A stretch of DNA of 64,000 bases from Spirosoma pollinicola (GCF_002831565.1 NZ_CP025096.1:4326501-4390500), one strand, 5' to 3'; positions 1 through 9,323 are shown, numbered from the stretch's first letter. Numbers and translations are program-made. Notes: generated by a model not told the origin, from the sequence alone.

Positions 1-23
1 GCTTACAGAGTTGAACAATGAAA

Positions 24-62
24 AGTGGGTAACAGGCAAGCTATACTTGCCCATTACCCACT
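24..62 (-). terminator. hairpin downstream of susD-like gene
   Basis: Two 17-bp arms (24-40 and 46-62) are complementary except for two positions and enclose a 5-base loop. On the minus strand the hairpin follows the SusD-like stop by about 35 bases and is followed by a short TTTT. It probably ends the SusC/SusD transcript, although the T-tract is weak. Confidence 0.5.
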
Positions 63-97
63 AAGATTTACACTGTTTACCGTAAACCGACTACAGG

Positions 98-1828
98 TTA
101 ATTGTAGCCGGGATTCTGGGTCAGCGTTTCTTTGCCATCTTTTTTACTGTTGAATATTTCCTGGATCGGGATTGGGAAATATTCGTGCTGGCCTTTAATG
201 AACTTCACTCCGTTCAGGTAGTTTCGTTTGGTCGCTTCGGTCGTATAATACGTGTTCAGCGTCTGGTCGGCGACGCCCCAGCGAACGAGGTCGAACCGGC
301 GATGCCCCTCCATGCCAAATTCCAGCCGTTCTTCAAACTGAACCGCTTTCCGGGCCGTGGCCTGATCGGTCCAGGCCGTGGTGTATTCCTTGATTACATA
401 GTTGGCGGCTGCGGTTCCGTCGGCATTTTTCACGAACCCGTCTGGATTCGCGGCCCGCCGACGAACCTGATTAACATAGCCACGTGCCTTGTTCAGATCG
501 CCAACTTCTGTTTCAACCTCGGCCAGCCACAGCAATACGTGGTCATAGCGAATCATGCGGTAATTATTGGCATTCAAACGAGGGTTACCAGCGAAGGTAT
601 TTGTCCCAACATCCGACTTGTACATCACGTGCTTTTTTGGTGAGAAAGGGCCACCATAGGATTGATCGCGTACATATGCTTTGCCCGGATGAACGCCCCA
701 GTCCAGATACGGAATACCCCGCCGACCAACGGTCCAGTCGAGTCGGGGGTCAACGGTTCCGACATAGGGTGTAAATGGAGCCGTTGATTCGACACCCACG
801 TCGCTGGTCACATCCGAAGCATTAAATGTGTCGATGAGCGGCAATCCATTCGCGTCGGTTTTGAAGGCGTTTACCAGATTCTGCGATGGCTGGAAAAAGC
901 CGCAGCAGGTTGTTACGCCACCGCCACCGTAGGGATAGTTCAGCGTAGAGCCGATGTTGCCATTTTCTCCATTCGGTGCGCCATCGTTAACTGAATACTG
1001 AACCTCGAAAATAGACTCGGCATTGTTGTTGGTTACTGCTTTGAAGTTGTCATGATACCGGTCCACCAGTTTATACTGACCGCTGCCCACAATGGCTTCG
1101 AGCAGGGGTTTGGCTTCAGCATATTTTTTCTGGAACAAATACGCTTTACCGAGAGTGGCTGCGGCAGCCCATTTGGTTGGACGACCAACCTGCGTTTGTT
1201 TAGCTGGCAGCACATCGTAAGCCGCCTTAAGATCAGCCAGGATATTTGGCCAGATATCGGTGCTATTCGGGATTTTCGTGCTTTCCAGGTCGTTCGGATT
1301 GTAAATCTTCTCGTCGATGTAAGGCACCATATTGAACATCTTTTTCAGTTCTAAATGGAAATGCCCGCGCAGGAATTTGGCTTCGGCAATAACCTGCTGC
1401 TTCTCGGCATCGGTCATATCTTTGGCAACGGCTACGGCCTGTAGTACGTCGTTCGACCGCGCGATACCGTCGTACATTCCCCGCCATTTTCCCCGAAAGT
1501 AAATGTTGTCGGACTGAATATTGCCTTGCTCGATCAGTGAAATAGGCGGCTGGTCACCAGCAATCGTCCCTTTGTAGGCGTCATCACTGGCCACACTGCC
1601 ATACACCCAGTTGTCGGCCCCAACGTTGTAGGAGCGATAGGCGCCTTCGGCAGTGGCCCAGCCATCCAGCAGCGAGTAAGCGCCAATCAGTAATGCATTG
1701 ACGCCCGTTTTGTTTTGTAAAACACTGACGGCCAGCGCAGCTTTGGGCTGCACGTCCAGAAACTTGTCGGAGCAGGACGTCGCCACTGCCAGACTTAGCG
1801 CGATTATAAATAGTGTTGTTTTTTTCAT
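98..1828 (-). CDS. RagB/SusD family nutrient-uptake outer membrane lipoprotein
   Basis: SusD-type surface lipoproteins cap the SusC channel in the outer membrane and bind the oligomeric substrate. The chosen start at 1828 gives a lipoprotein signal ending in VATSC (Cys19), followed by the family's typical SDKFLDVQP. An upstream in-frame ATG at 1915 would add 29 residues without signal character and run through a tandem A/T repeat, so it is rejected. The 576-residue protein has TPR-like helices in the middle (KAYLFQKKYAEAKPLLEAIV) and the C-terminal RagB signature with EERLEFGMEGHRRFDLVRWG. It lies 107 bp after the SusC gene and is surely its partner. The substrate cannot be told: no glycoside hydrolase gene is adjacent inside the window. 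Confidence 0.93.
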   Translation of the reverse strand: MKKTTLFIIALSLAVATSCSDKFLDVQPKAALAVSVLQNKTGVNALLIGAYSLLDGWATAEGAYRSYNVGADNWVYGSVASDDAYKGTIAGDQPPISLIEQGNIQSDNIYFRGKWRGMYDGIARSNDVLQAVAVAKDMTDAEKQQVIAEAKFLRGHFHLELKKMFNMVPYIDEKIYNPNDLESTKIPNSTDIWPNILADLKAAYDVLPAKQTQVGRPTKWAAAATLGKAYLFQKKYAEAKPLLEAIVGSGQYKLVDRYHDNFKAVTNNNAESIFEVQYSVNDGAPNGENGNIGSTLNYPYGGGGVTTCCGFFQPSQNLVNAFKTDANGLPLIDTFNASDVTSDVGVESTAPFTPYVGTVDPRLDWTVGRRGIPYLDWGVHPGKAYVRDQSYGGPFSPKKHVMYKSDVGTNTFAGNPRLNANNYRMIRYDHVLLWLAEVETEVGDLNKARGYVNQVRRRAANPDGFVKNADGTAAANYVIKEYTTAWTDQATARKAVQFEERLEFGMEGHRRFDLVRWGVADQTLNTYYTTEATKRNYLNGVKFIKGQHEYFPIPIQEIFNSKKDGKETLTQNPGYN

Positions 1829-1846
1829 GTCTTTGAATGGAAATGG

Positions 1847-1874
1847 AAAATGTAAAATGTAAAATGTAAAATGG
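1847..1874. repeat. heptamer tandem repeat in SusC-SusD gap
   Basis: The unit AAAATGT occurs three times in a row followed by a fourth AAAATGG, in the 107-bp gap between the SusC stop and the SusD start. It may be slippage-prone and could tune SusD translation, but no such role is shown. Confidence 0.6.
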
Positions 1875-1935
1875 ATAACTGGCGAATCAGGCCACTGACC
1901 ATAGTCATTATTCATTACTCATCATACATTATTCA

Positions 1936-4900
1936 TTAAAAAGCTAGATTCAGACCTACCAATACCGTTTTCGCTACTGGGTATGATCCGCCATCAACGC
2001 CAATCTGGCGGTCGTTGCCCGACGAATAAGCGCGCAGATTAACTTCGGGGTCCATGCCTGAGTACTTCGTTGCCGTGAACAGGTTTTGCCCCTGTATGTA
2101 AACCGACGTGGCCGATAAGCCCAGTTTCGACAGCAGTAACTTTGGTAGTTGGTACGTTAGCTGGATGTTTTTCATCCGGAAATACGAACCACTTTCGAGG
2201 TAGTAGGTCGACGGCTGAATACTAACCTGGTCGCTCGACCGAAGCTGCGGCAGGATGGCATCTGTTGCGCCGGGACGCCATGACTGATACAGCATCCGGC
2301 TACTGCGGTTGCCGCCAAAGGTTGGGAAATCTGTCCAGTACTTCGTGTAGTTGAAAATCTGATTGCCCTGAACACCCTGACCAAACAGCGTAAGCCCGAA
2401 GTTCTTGTAATTCAGATTTACATTCAGGCCATAGGTGAATTTGGGGTGCGGGCTGCCAATGATGCTGAGGTCTTTGGTATTGATAACCCCATCGCCGTTG
2501 ATGTCGCGGAATTTGAACCGACCGGCCACATTTTCCGAAGCGGCATTGCCAAACTGTACAGGAGCGGCTTTTGCTTCTTCATTGGTCTGGAAAATGCCGT
2601 CAATTGTGTAGCCGAAGAAGGACGCGAGGGGCGAGCCCTGCTGCGTAACAACGAAGTTCTGAATCCGCTCGTCATTGATACCAAAGTACTGCGTGCTTGG
2701 GTCGCCGTTAGTTTTCGTAACTACGTTACGGTAGGTACTGAAGTTGGCTCCTACATTATAACTTAAACCGCTGTTACCGATTTTGTCGCCGTAGTTAATC
2801 ATCAGATCAACACCCCGGTTGCGCATCGAACCGATGTTCTGAAAAGGAACCGTAGCCACGCCCTGCGTAAGAGGAGCCTGCACCGGGAAGAGCATATCTG
2901 AGGTGGTGCGGGTATACCAGTCGAAACCTATGCTCAGTTTGTTTTTGAGCAATAAGGCGTCGAAGCCAATGTTCAAACTGGTCGTGGTTTCCCACTTGGC
3001 TTTCGCGTTACCAAACTGCGTCAGCTCATAACCCGGAATGGCTGATGTGCGAGTGCCGTTGATGTCATAAAATGAAGTGGCCGGGTTGGTGCTGAACTGC
3101 GTATAGGAGTTATAGTTACCAATTTCCTGGTTACCTGTCTGGCCCAGGCCCGCCCTGAATTTCAGGTCATTAATGAGGGTGAGCGGCTTAAAGAAGTTTT
3201 CTTTGGATACACGCCAGCCGACACTGGCAGCCGGAAACACCGCCGACCGGAACTCGGGCGCGAAGCGCGAAGAGCGGTCGCGACGTACGGTCAGGTCAAT
3301 CAGGTATTTATCGTCCAGAGCGTAGTTGAGTTTAGCGAATTCCGAAGCCAGCCGCCAGTTCGATGCGCCACCATTGTTGGTCTGCACCCCCGTACCGGCG
3401 CTGAGGTAGCGGTTTTCGATGTCGTCTACGGCGAAGTTGGTACGGCTGGCATCAAAGAACTCAAAATAGCTTTTGATCGACTCGGTACCCGCTATGACGT
3501 TGAAACGGTGGCGGTCTCCCAGATTTATGTTATAGGTCAGGGTGTTGTACCAGGTCCAGGTCCACTCGTAGCTGTTGTTAGTCGTTAAGGTATTGGAGCC
3601 ACGCGCTTCGGCCGATTCGATGTCGCGAATCGTGTAGTTTCGGTAATTGAACAGGTTATAGTCAATACCGAAACTGGTACGAGCCGTCAGATTCGGGAGA
3701 ATGTCGACCTCGGCATAGGCGTTGCCGAACAAGCGCATTTCCTTCTGTACATTGTCTTTGTTCCGATACAACAGTGCCATCGGGTTGTTGGCATTATCGA
3801 GATCGCCACCGCGCGTACCGGCAAAATTTCCGGCTACGTCATACACCGGAATGATCGGCTGAATCCGATAGGCAAACGAAACGGGATTGCTCTCGGCGTT
3901 ATTGCCATTGGGCTGACCAATCCGTTCGCCATAGGCCACCTGGAAATTTTGACCAACACGCACGCGTTTGTTAATGTTGAACTCCGTGTTGGCCCGAAGC
4001 GAATACCGCTTATAGCCGGTATATTTCATGATACCGTCCTGATTGAAGTAGTTCAGCGACATGGCATACCGACCCGTCTCGCTACCACCCGAAACGCCCA
4101 GTTGGTGGTTCTGGATCGGAGCCGTTTTGAAAATCTCTTCAAGCCAGTTAGTGCCCGTTTTATTGGCTGGCGTAATCAGCAGAAATTTCGAGGAACTGAT
4201 GTCGTTGTTGTAATTAACATACGTGCCGTCGGGGTTGCGGGCCAGGCGAGGGTCGCTGGCTGATGCGCCACTTGGCAGGACAAAATCAGGTATAACGGGC
4301 GTTGCGCCATTGCCAAACTGCGAATGAACGGGATTCCCGTTGGCACCCACCACACCAGAGTTAATCCGGGATTCCCAGATTAGCTGAGCGTACTCCTGTG
4401 TGTTGAGCATGTCGAGCAATTTGCCGTGCCGCTGCGAGCCATAGTAGGTGTCGTAGGTGAATTTAGGCTTACCGGCTTTTCCTTTCTTGGTCGTAATAAT
4501 GACCACACCATTACCGGCCCGCGACCCATAGATAGACGCAGCAGAGGCATCCTTCAGGATTTGCATACTCTCAACATCATTGAGATTCAAGGTGTTAAGG
4601 TTTCCTTTGGTGGGTACACCGTCAATAACATAGAGGGGGGAGTTGTCGTTGATGGTACCGAAACCACGGATACGAACCATGACGCCACCACCCGGTGCGT
4701 TTTCGTTACCAACCTGTACCCCCGCCACGCGACCCTGAAGTGCCTGCCCAACGTTCGTTGCCGGAACGGACAGGAGTTGCTTGGTATCGACCGTAGCAAC
4801 CGCCCCCGTAATGTCGCGTTTAGCCTGTGCGCCATAACCCGTAACAACTACTTCATTCAGCGTCTTGATGTCGGGAGCCAGGGCGATAGCCAGCGCAGTG

Positions 4901-5187
4901 CGCGAACCAATGGTCACCTCCTGCGAGGCATAGCCAATAGCCGAAATGGTGAGTACATCGCGATTTGCGGCTACGTTCAGTGAAAATTGCCCATTGGCAT
5001 CTGTCACAACACCCGTTTGCGTTCCCTTTACCACGACGTTGGCACCGGGTAAACCACTGTTGTCGTTTCCGTCGGTAATACGACCGGAAATTTTGCGTTC
5101 CTGGGCAAAAGCACCCAGGCACAGAAGCCAACTGAGTATAAACAGAGGCAACGTGCGGTACGCTTGTCGTAAAGCGTGTTTCATCAT
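1936..5187 (-). CDS. SusC/RagA family TonB-linked outer membrane protein
   Basis: This is a 1083-residue outer membrane channel that imports substrate delivered by SusD using TonB energy. A signal peptide (residues 1-28, ending GAFAQ) is followed by a carboxypeptidase-like beta-sandwich (ISGRITDGNDNSGLPGANV, about 33-110), the LNEVVVTGYG box, a plug domain (about 120-240) with the SusC signature YGSRAGNGVVIITTKKG, and a beta-barrel ending in a C-terminal Phe (VLVGLNLAF). Two consecutive ATG codons (5187 and 5184) can start it. It is the first gene of the pair with the SusD-like gene. Expression probably starts in the AT-rich 5188-5300 region, where I see no exact -7 box. No anti-sigma/ECF pair is adjacent. 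Confidence 0.95.
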   Translation of the reverse strand: MMKHALRQAYRTLPLFILSWLLCLGAFAQERKISGRITDGNDNSGLPGANVVVKGTQTGVVTDANGQFSLNVAANRDVLTISAIGYASQEVTIGSRTALAIALAPDIKTLNEVVVTGYGAQAKRDITGAVATVDTKQLLSVPATNVGQALQGRVAGVQVGNENAPGGGVMVRIRGFGTINDNSPLYVIDGVPTKGNLNTLNLNDVESMQILKDASAASIYGSRAGNGVVIITTKKGKAGKPKFTYDTYYGSQRHGKLLDMLNTQEYAQLIWESRINSGVVGANGNPVHSQFGNGATPVIPDFVLPSGASASDPRLARNPDGTYVNYNNDISSSKFLLITPANKTGTNWLEEIFKTAPIQNHQLGVSGGSETGRYAMSLNYFNQDGIMKYTGYKRYSLRANTEFNINKRVRVGQNFQVAYGERIGQPNGNNAESNPVSFAYRIQPIIPVYDVAGNFAGTRGGDLDNANNPMALLYRNKDNVQKEMRLFGNAYAEVDILPNLTARTSFGIDYNLFNYRNYTIRDIESAEARGSNTLTTNNSYEWTWTWYNTLTYNINLGDRHRFNVIAGTESIKSYFEFFDASRTNFAVDDIENRYLSAGTGVQTNNGGASNWRLASEFAKLNYALDDKYLIDLTVRRDRSSRFAPEFRSAVFPAASVGWRVSKENFFKPLTLINDLKFRAGLGQTGNQEIGNYNSYTQFSTNPATSFYDINGTRTSAIPGYELTQFGNAKAKWETTTSLNIGFDALLLKNKLSIGFDWYTRTTSDMLFPVQAPLTQGVATVPFQNIGSMRNRGVDLMINYGDKIGNSGLSYNVGANFSTYRNVVTKTNGDPSTQYFGINDERIQNFVVTQQGSPLASFFGYTIDGIFQTNEEAKAAPVQFGNAASENVAGRFKFRDINGDGVINTKDLSIIGSPHPKFTYGLNVNLNYKNFGLTLFGQGVQGNQIFNYTKYWTDFPTFGGNRSSRMLYQSWRPGATDAILPQLRSSDQVSIQPSTYYLESGSYFRMKNIQLTYQLPKLLLSKLGLSATSVYIQGQNLFTATKYSGMDPEVNLRAYSSGNDRQIGVDGGSYPVAKTVLVGLNLAF

Positions 5188-5307
5188 GAGAATAATTAGA
5201 ATTAGGTGAACTGAAATTGTGGCTACTACTTAAGTATTACTCCTTAAAGCCTCGATCAGTAGAATTCTAATTAATCCTTACAGTAGTATAATAAATTAAT
5301 AATGTAC

Positions 5308-5340
5308 AAAAAAAGCCTGCCTGTGAAAACAGGCAGGCTT
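5308..5340 (-). terminator. intrinsic terminator of the phosphoglucomutase gene
   Basis: A perfect 12-bp stem (5313-5324 with 5329-5340) has a 4-base loop. Read on the minus strand it is followed by a run of seven T. It lies about 60 bases after the stop codon of the phosphoglucomutase gene. Confidence 0.85.
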
Positions 5341-5398
5341 GATGTTACTTAAATAATACAATTTGTTTAATAAGTCATATTTTCATGGCTTACTCATT

Positions 5399-7156
5399 CT
5401 AACTCAGTTGCAAATCATCGATTACTTTCTGCACTTTGGCTTTCAATTGCGCGTAAGTATCATCAAAGGCTTCTTTGCTTTCGAGCGGCTCTACCACACT
5501 AACGTAAAACTTGATTTTAGGCTCCGTTCCCGATGGGCGGGCAGATATTTTAGTGCCGTCTTCGGTAAAGAACTGTAATACGTTCGATGATTCGATACCC
5601 ATTTTACCCGCTTCAATTGCCGCAGATTGACCACTTTTAGGGTCAAGACGAGTTAGCGCTTTATAATCGTCTACCCGAACGACAGCCGAACCGGCAATTG
5701 ATTTTGGTGGATTAGCCCGGAAGTCGGCCATCATCTGCTGGATTTCTTCGGCACCGGCTTTTCCTTTTTTCGTGATCGACACCAGGGCTTCGTAGTAGAA
5801 ACCGTTCTCTTGGTACATCGCCATCAGCATGTCAAACAGGCTCTTGCCCTGATCTTTAGCGTAGGCAGTCAGTTCGGCAATGATGGCGCAGGACGCAATG
5901 GCGTCTTTGTCACGGACAAAATCGCCGATGAGGTAGCCGTAACTTTCTTCGCCACCGCCAATGAACTGCTCTTTGCCTTCCAGTTCACGAATAACCTCGG
6001 CAATGTATTTGAAGCCAGTCAGAGTGTTGTAGCAGTTAACCCCGTAGCGTTCGCACATCTTGTCGATGAGGTCGGTGGTCACAATGGTCTTGGCCACAAA
6101 CTCCTTACCGTTTAGTTTGCCCGCGTCTTTCCAGGCGTTGAGCAGGTAATAAATAATCAGGCTGGCCATCTGGTTGCCGTTCAGCAACTCAAATTCGCCG
6201 TGGTGATTGCGGGCTCCGGCGCCCACACGGTCGGCGTCGGGGTCGGTAGCCATAATCAGATCGGCGTTGAGTTTGTTGGCCAGATCGAGGGCCAGTTGCA
6301 TCGCTGCCCGTTCTTCGGGGTTTGGCGATTTCACCGTTGGGAAGTTGCCATCGGGCGTAGCCTGCTCTTCGACAATGTGCACGTTGGTAAAGCCCAGCGC
6401 ATCCAGAACACGGGGCACGAGCGTGATGCCAGTGCCGTGAATTGGCGTGTAAACGATGTTCAGATTTGCCTGCCGTTTAATAACGTCAGGATTAACGGCG
6501 TTCGATTTAACACGCTCGACATAAGGCGCGTCAATCTCTTCGTCGATCAGGTGAATCCGTTCGGGCACACCGTCAAATTTGATGTCCTCGACAGACGTAA
6601 TCTTGTTAACCTCGCCAATGATGCCCTTGTCGTGTGGAGCCACTACCTGACCGCCATCGTTCCAGTACACTTTATAGCCGTTGTACTCGGGAGGGTTGTG
6701 CGACGCCGTCACGACAATACCACTCTGGCAACCCAGTTGCCGAATCGCAAACGAGAGTTCGGGGGTGGGGCGCAGGGCGCTGAACAGGTACACCTTGATG
6801 CCGTTGGCCGAAAAAATATCGGCTACCAGACGAGCAAACTCCGGGCTCATCCGGCGGCTGTCGTGGGCAATAGCCACGCTGATGTCTTCGCCGGGAAAAG
6901 CCGCATTGATGTAGTTGGAAAGCCCCTGCGTAGCGGCCCCAACGGTGTAGCGGTTCATGCGGTTCGAGCCAACGCCCAGAATACCCCGCAGGCCACCGGT
7001 ACCGAATTCAAGATCGCGGTAAAAAGAGTCGGTCAGTTCGGTAATGTTGCCTGAGTCGATCAGGTGCTGGATCGTTTCTTTAGTAGCGGCATCGTAGTTG
7101 CCGCCAAGCCACTGGTCAACGCGTTGCTGAGTAGGGGAGTCAAGGGTTACTTCCAT
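5399..7156 (-). CDS. phospho-sugar mutase (phosphoglucomutase/phosphomannomutase, PGM2-like)
   Basis: A cytosolic enzyme that interconverts hexose 1- and 6-phosphates. All four alpha-D-phosphohexomutase signatures are present: substrate loop FGTGGLRG (51-58), catalytic phosphoserine TASHNP (Ser152), metal loop DPDADRVG (305-312), sugar loop GGEESYGY (401-408) and phosphate loop RPSGTEPK (540-547). The length of 585 residues fits the long PGM2-like subfamily usual in Bacteroidota. The start overlaps the last 10 bases of the PIN-toxin gene, so the mutase is probably translated from a transcript that begins at the toxin-antitoxin promoter, which is unusual for a housekeeping enzyme. A strong terminator follows the gene. 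Whether glucose or mannose phosphate is preferred cannot be read from the sequence. Confidence 0.94.
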   Translation of the reverse strand: MEVTLDSPTQQRVDQWLGGNYDAATKETIQHLIDSGNITELTDSFYRDLEFGTGGLRGILGVGSNRMNRYTVGAATQGLSNYINAAFPGEDISVAIAHDSRRMSPEFARLVADIFSANGIKVYLFSALRPTPELSFAIRQLGCQSGIVVTASHNPPEYNGYKVYWNDGGQVVAPHDKGIIGEVNKITSVEDIKFDGVPERIHLIDEEIDAPYVERVKSNAVNPDVIKRQANLNIVYTPIHGTGITLVPRVLDALGFTNVHIVEEQATPDGNFPTVKSPNPEERAAMQLALDLANKLNADLIMATDPDADRVGAGARNHHGEFELLNGNQMASLIIYYLLNAWKDAGKLNGKEFVAKTIVTTDLIDKMCERYGVNCYNTLTGFKYIAEVIRELEGKEQFIGGGEESYGYLIGDFVRDKDAIASCAIIAELTAYAKDQGKSLFDMLMAMYQENGFYYEALVSITKKGKAGAEEIQQMMADFRANPPKSIAGSAVVRVDDYKALTRLDPKSGQSAAIEAGKMGIESSNVLQFFTEDGTKISARPSGTEPKIKFYVSVVEPLESKEAFDDTYAQLKAKVQKVIDDLQLS

Positions 7157-7587
7157 TGGTCAAGTGTAATAATTTGGGGTTTAGTAATTGAAGCCAGTCG
7201 TTTATCATTGGTAATGAACACATCGCATTGGTGAACGACTGCTGCACCAAGTTGCATAGAATCCATCGCTCTTAAACTAAGTAATTGTGTTTGTAGGATA
7301 AGTGCTTCGTGAATAATTTCGGCTGTGATCGAAACGACATTTATATGCGAGACCGAAATAAGCTCGTCAAATGCGCTTAATACATCCAAACGGTTTGCAC
7401 GTAAGGGTTTTGTTTTAAACTCTAACCCGGTAAGAACAGAGGTTGTTACAACAACGGCGTGGTTTTGACAATAAATAAGAATGTCTTTTACAACAGGTGC
7501 AAATTGCAAATGACCTTCAATCAAGTAGATGAACGGGGCTGTGTCTAGAAAAGCTGATTTAAAACCGTTCATTAGATCGACTTTCAT
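7147..7587 (-). CDS. PIN-domain toxin (VapC-like ribonuclease)
   Basis: PIN-domain proteins are Mg2+-dependent RNases, and in toxin-antitoxin pairs they cut tRNA or other RNA. The 146-residue protein keeps the acidic set: Asp15 (FLDTAPFIYLIEG), Glu56 (LTGLEF), Asp109 (RAMDSMQLGAA) and Asp128 (FITNDKRL), so it looks active. It overlaps the upstream antitoxin by 29 bases and the downstream phosphoglucomutase by 10 bases, so all three should be translationally coupled. The lower GC than the mutase agrees with mobile origin. The family is clear, but the target RNA is unknown. Confidence 0.88.
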   Translation of the reverse strand: MKVDLMNGFKSAFLDTAPFIYLIEGHLQFAPVVKDILIYCQNHAVVVTTSVLTGLEFKTKPLRANRLDVLSAFDELISVSHINVVSITAEIIHEALILQTQLLSLRAMDSMQLGAAVVHQCDVFITNDKRLASITKPQIITLDQWK

Positions 7588-7777
7588 TTACATAAAGTTG
7601 TGCATCCTGCTCCCATACATTCTTGCCTACGCCGACATATTTATCAAAATTAATTTTGTCGATTACTGTATATACAGGTGTTGCCAACATTCGATCTACT
7701 AACTGATGAAGGAGTTTTAGCTTCTCATCAGGTTGCAGTTTATCTACCTCGTTTAAAATCGCGTCAACGGCTTCCAT
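7559..7777 (-). CDS. antitoxin of the PIN toxin
   Basis: A small, mostly helical protein in front of the PIN toxin with a 29-base overlap, the normal antitoxin-first order. The N-terminal part (MEAVDAILNEVDKLQPDEKL) looks like a dimerising or DNA-binding helix pair. The C-terminal segment around WEQDAQLYVNESR resembles the tail with which antitoxins of this type wrap the toxin. I chose the ATG at 7777 (72 residues); a TTG at 7801 would add eight residues. I do not recognise a named DNA-binding fold, so the role comes mainly from position. A TAAGTTTG box lies about 50 bases upstream, and autoregulation would be expected. Confidence 0.75.
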   Translation of the reverse strand: MEAVDAILNEVDKLQPDEKLKLLHQLVDRMLATPVYTVIDKINFDKYVGVGKNVWEQDAQLYVNESRSNERF

Positions 7778-7825
7778 ACGTTTAATGAGTTTATCGGCCA
7801 AAATTACAATTATACTAATACCTCA

Positions 7826-7833
7826 CAAACTTA
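7826..7833 (-). promoter_or_regulatory. -7 box for the toxin-antitoxin-mutase operon
   Basis: On the minus strand this reads TAAGTTTG, an exact match to the Bacteroidota TAnnTTTG box. It would place the transcript start near 7819, just before the antitoxin start. No TTG is found 19-21 bases upstream, so the promoter is weak or regulated, or the match is chance. Confidence 0.4.
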
Positions 7834-7871
7834 CAGCCTAGTTTCACCCAATCATGCCTATGTAAACGTAG

Positions 7872-7997
7872 GGTAAAGCAAAAGCCATTCGCTTTGGTAC
7901 TTTAGAGGCTCTATGTTGGGCGTTGGACTGCCAGCCCGGCGATTTGCTGGAGTATGTGCACGAAGCCGAGATCAATTCTGCCAGCCTTCCGGTTTAA
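7872..7997 (+). pseudogene. C-terminal remnant of a small XRE/HTH regulator (YozG-like)
   Basis: In frame from 7872 the DNA encodes a stretch containing IRFGTLEALCWALDCQPGDLLEYV and ends at a TAA at 7995-7997. The pattern FxTLexLCxALDCQPGDLLEYV is the hallmark C-terminal half of the about 70-residue XRE-type regulators widespread in Bacteroidota. There is no start codon: a stop precedes the frame at 7869-7871, and the N-terminal helix-turn-helix is missing. The remnant ends inside the 3' end of the convergent DUF4249 gene (26-base overlap). It is probably a leftover of an insertion or deletion next to the toxin-antitoxin genes. Confidence 0.7.
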
Positions 7998-9231
7998 ACG
8001 GCGTTCGATTGTCGCCGGGAATACAGGGCGCCGTTATGGTTCGATCGGCTCCACCGGGCGTGAGCGGAACACCTGATCCAGCACTGGGTTGCCGACGAAT
8101 TAAGGCGAAAAATAATTCATCCTCGAACTGGACAATGTTACCCAGATCATCATAAGACCCTAGTGGTATCGTTGTCGCATCTTTCTTATCGAGCCAGGTT
8201 CGGCTGGTCGACACGGCAGTGGCGGTAAAAAAACCAACGACGGCCTCGCGAGTGTTTGCCTGATTACGAATATTCCCAATCAGAGCCGTTGGCGGTGTAT
8301 CGGCAAGGCCGCCCGAATTTTGGGTCTGTTGCCGGAAGAGATCAAAATACCGGTAGGCGTCTGGTGTAAGCGACAACTGGCGGAGAACAAGCAGAGCGGG
8401 CTGACGGGTGAGAAGCGGAACCTGAGCCACGTTGCGACCCGCGAGCAAACCTCCATTCGTAAGCTGGTCATCGAACAGACTGAGCGGATAGTTACGAATG
8501 ATGTCCCAACAGGCCGTGCGGCATGCATAATCATTATAAAAATCGCCGTTGGGTTTTGATACTGGTTCAACACAATCTTCGACTCCCTTCTTAACTGTAA
8601 CATATACACCGTTTTGGATATAAGACTGTTGTGTTGAGTCGATGTAAACGGTTCTATAGCAACTCCGGCACCATTTCTGTTTTTCATACAGTGTCCAGTC
8701 CCACCGATACCGATTTCGTTCATTGGGCGGGTCCTGTGTGTACAGGAGAATATCGTAGCCCGACCTGAAATTATTGGGATATAGACCCAGCGGTAAACTG
8801 GTTTTGTTAAAGACCACCTGTGCCCGATCAATAGCTGGTACTAGCGGCATGATCTGCTGGGTAGATGCGTAGTGTGTGCCGTTACTGAGTGTAAATTGAA
8901 GCTGATACGCGTGGCCGATCTGCCCCTTGAAATCGCTCGGTAATTGATACGTACCATCTACCGTCTCGTGACAGTCGATTACCTGGGCTGAATCAACAAT
9001 GACCTGAACGACGGCTTTGGTGATGGGGAGTACACCAAACCGCCCGGTAAGCGGGTCCGCGCGGGACCGGTTTATGCGAATCACCTGGGGTTCAGCCAGA
9101 TTGGTGACCGTTCCATCCACAACAATAATGTCTACCGTACCGCGCAGGATCAGTTCTTCCGGGTCGACACAGGAAAGTAATAGACAGATTACCGTTGCAA
9201 TGGCGAGCAGACCTTTGACTGACGAATGCAT
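7972..9231 (-). CDS. DUF4249 family lipoprotein (paralogue 1 of 4)
   Basis: A 419-residue lipoprotein (lipobox LLLSC, Cys21, then VDPEEL) of the DUF4249 family, which in Bacteroidota is usually encoded beside a TonB-dependent receptor; its function is unknown. The N-terminal beta-rich part carries the motif VDGTVTNLAEPQVIRINRS and RFGVLPITKAVVQV. The middle has the conserved cysteine sets WCRSC and CRTACW with a further Cys between them, probably disulfides. It lies 92 bp after paralogue 2 on the same strand, probably in one transcript. Like the other three copies it should sit on the periplasmic or cell-surface side of the outer membrane and work with the receptor at 10.8-13.2 kb. Confidence 0.88.
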   Translation of the reverse strand: MHSSVKGLLAIATVICLLLSCVDPEELILRGTVDIIVVDGTVTNLAEPQVIRINRSRADPLTGRFGVLPITKAVVQVIVDSAQVIDCHETVDGTYQLPSDFKGQIGHAYQLQFTLSNGTHYASTQQIMPLVPAIDRAQVVFNKTSLPLGLYPNNFRSGYDILLYTQDPPNERNRYRWDWTLYEKQKWCRSCYRTVYIDSTQQSYIQNGVYVTVKKGVEDCVEPVSKPNGDFYNDYACRTACWDIIRNYPLSLFDDQLTNGGLLAGRNVAQVPLLTRQPALLVLRQLSLTPDAYRYFDLFRQQTQNSGGLADTPPTALIGNIRNQANTREAVVGFFTATAVSTSRTWLDKKDATTIPLGSYDDLGNIVQFEDELFFALIRRQPSAGSGVPLTPGGADRTITAPCIPGDNRTPFKPEGWQN

Positions 9232-9323
9232 AAACCATTGAGTTTAGTACTGATGTAATGCCAGTCAGCAAAAGGCTATACGTATACATATTTACTAGTT
9301 ATCAACTGATAGCTTTCTTATCA

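Noticed and set aside
6200..7054. A 284-codon plus-strand frame antisense to the phosphoglucomutase
   Set aside because: The opposite strand encodes all mutase signatures; the frame is a by-product of codon bias.
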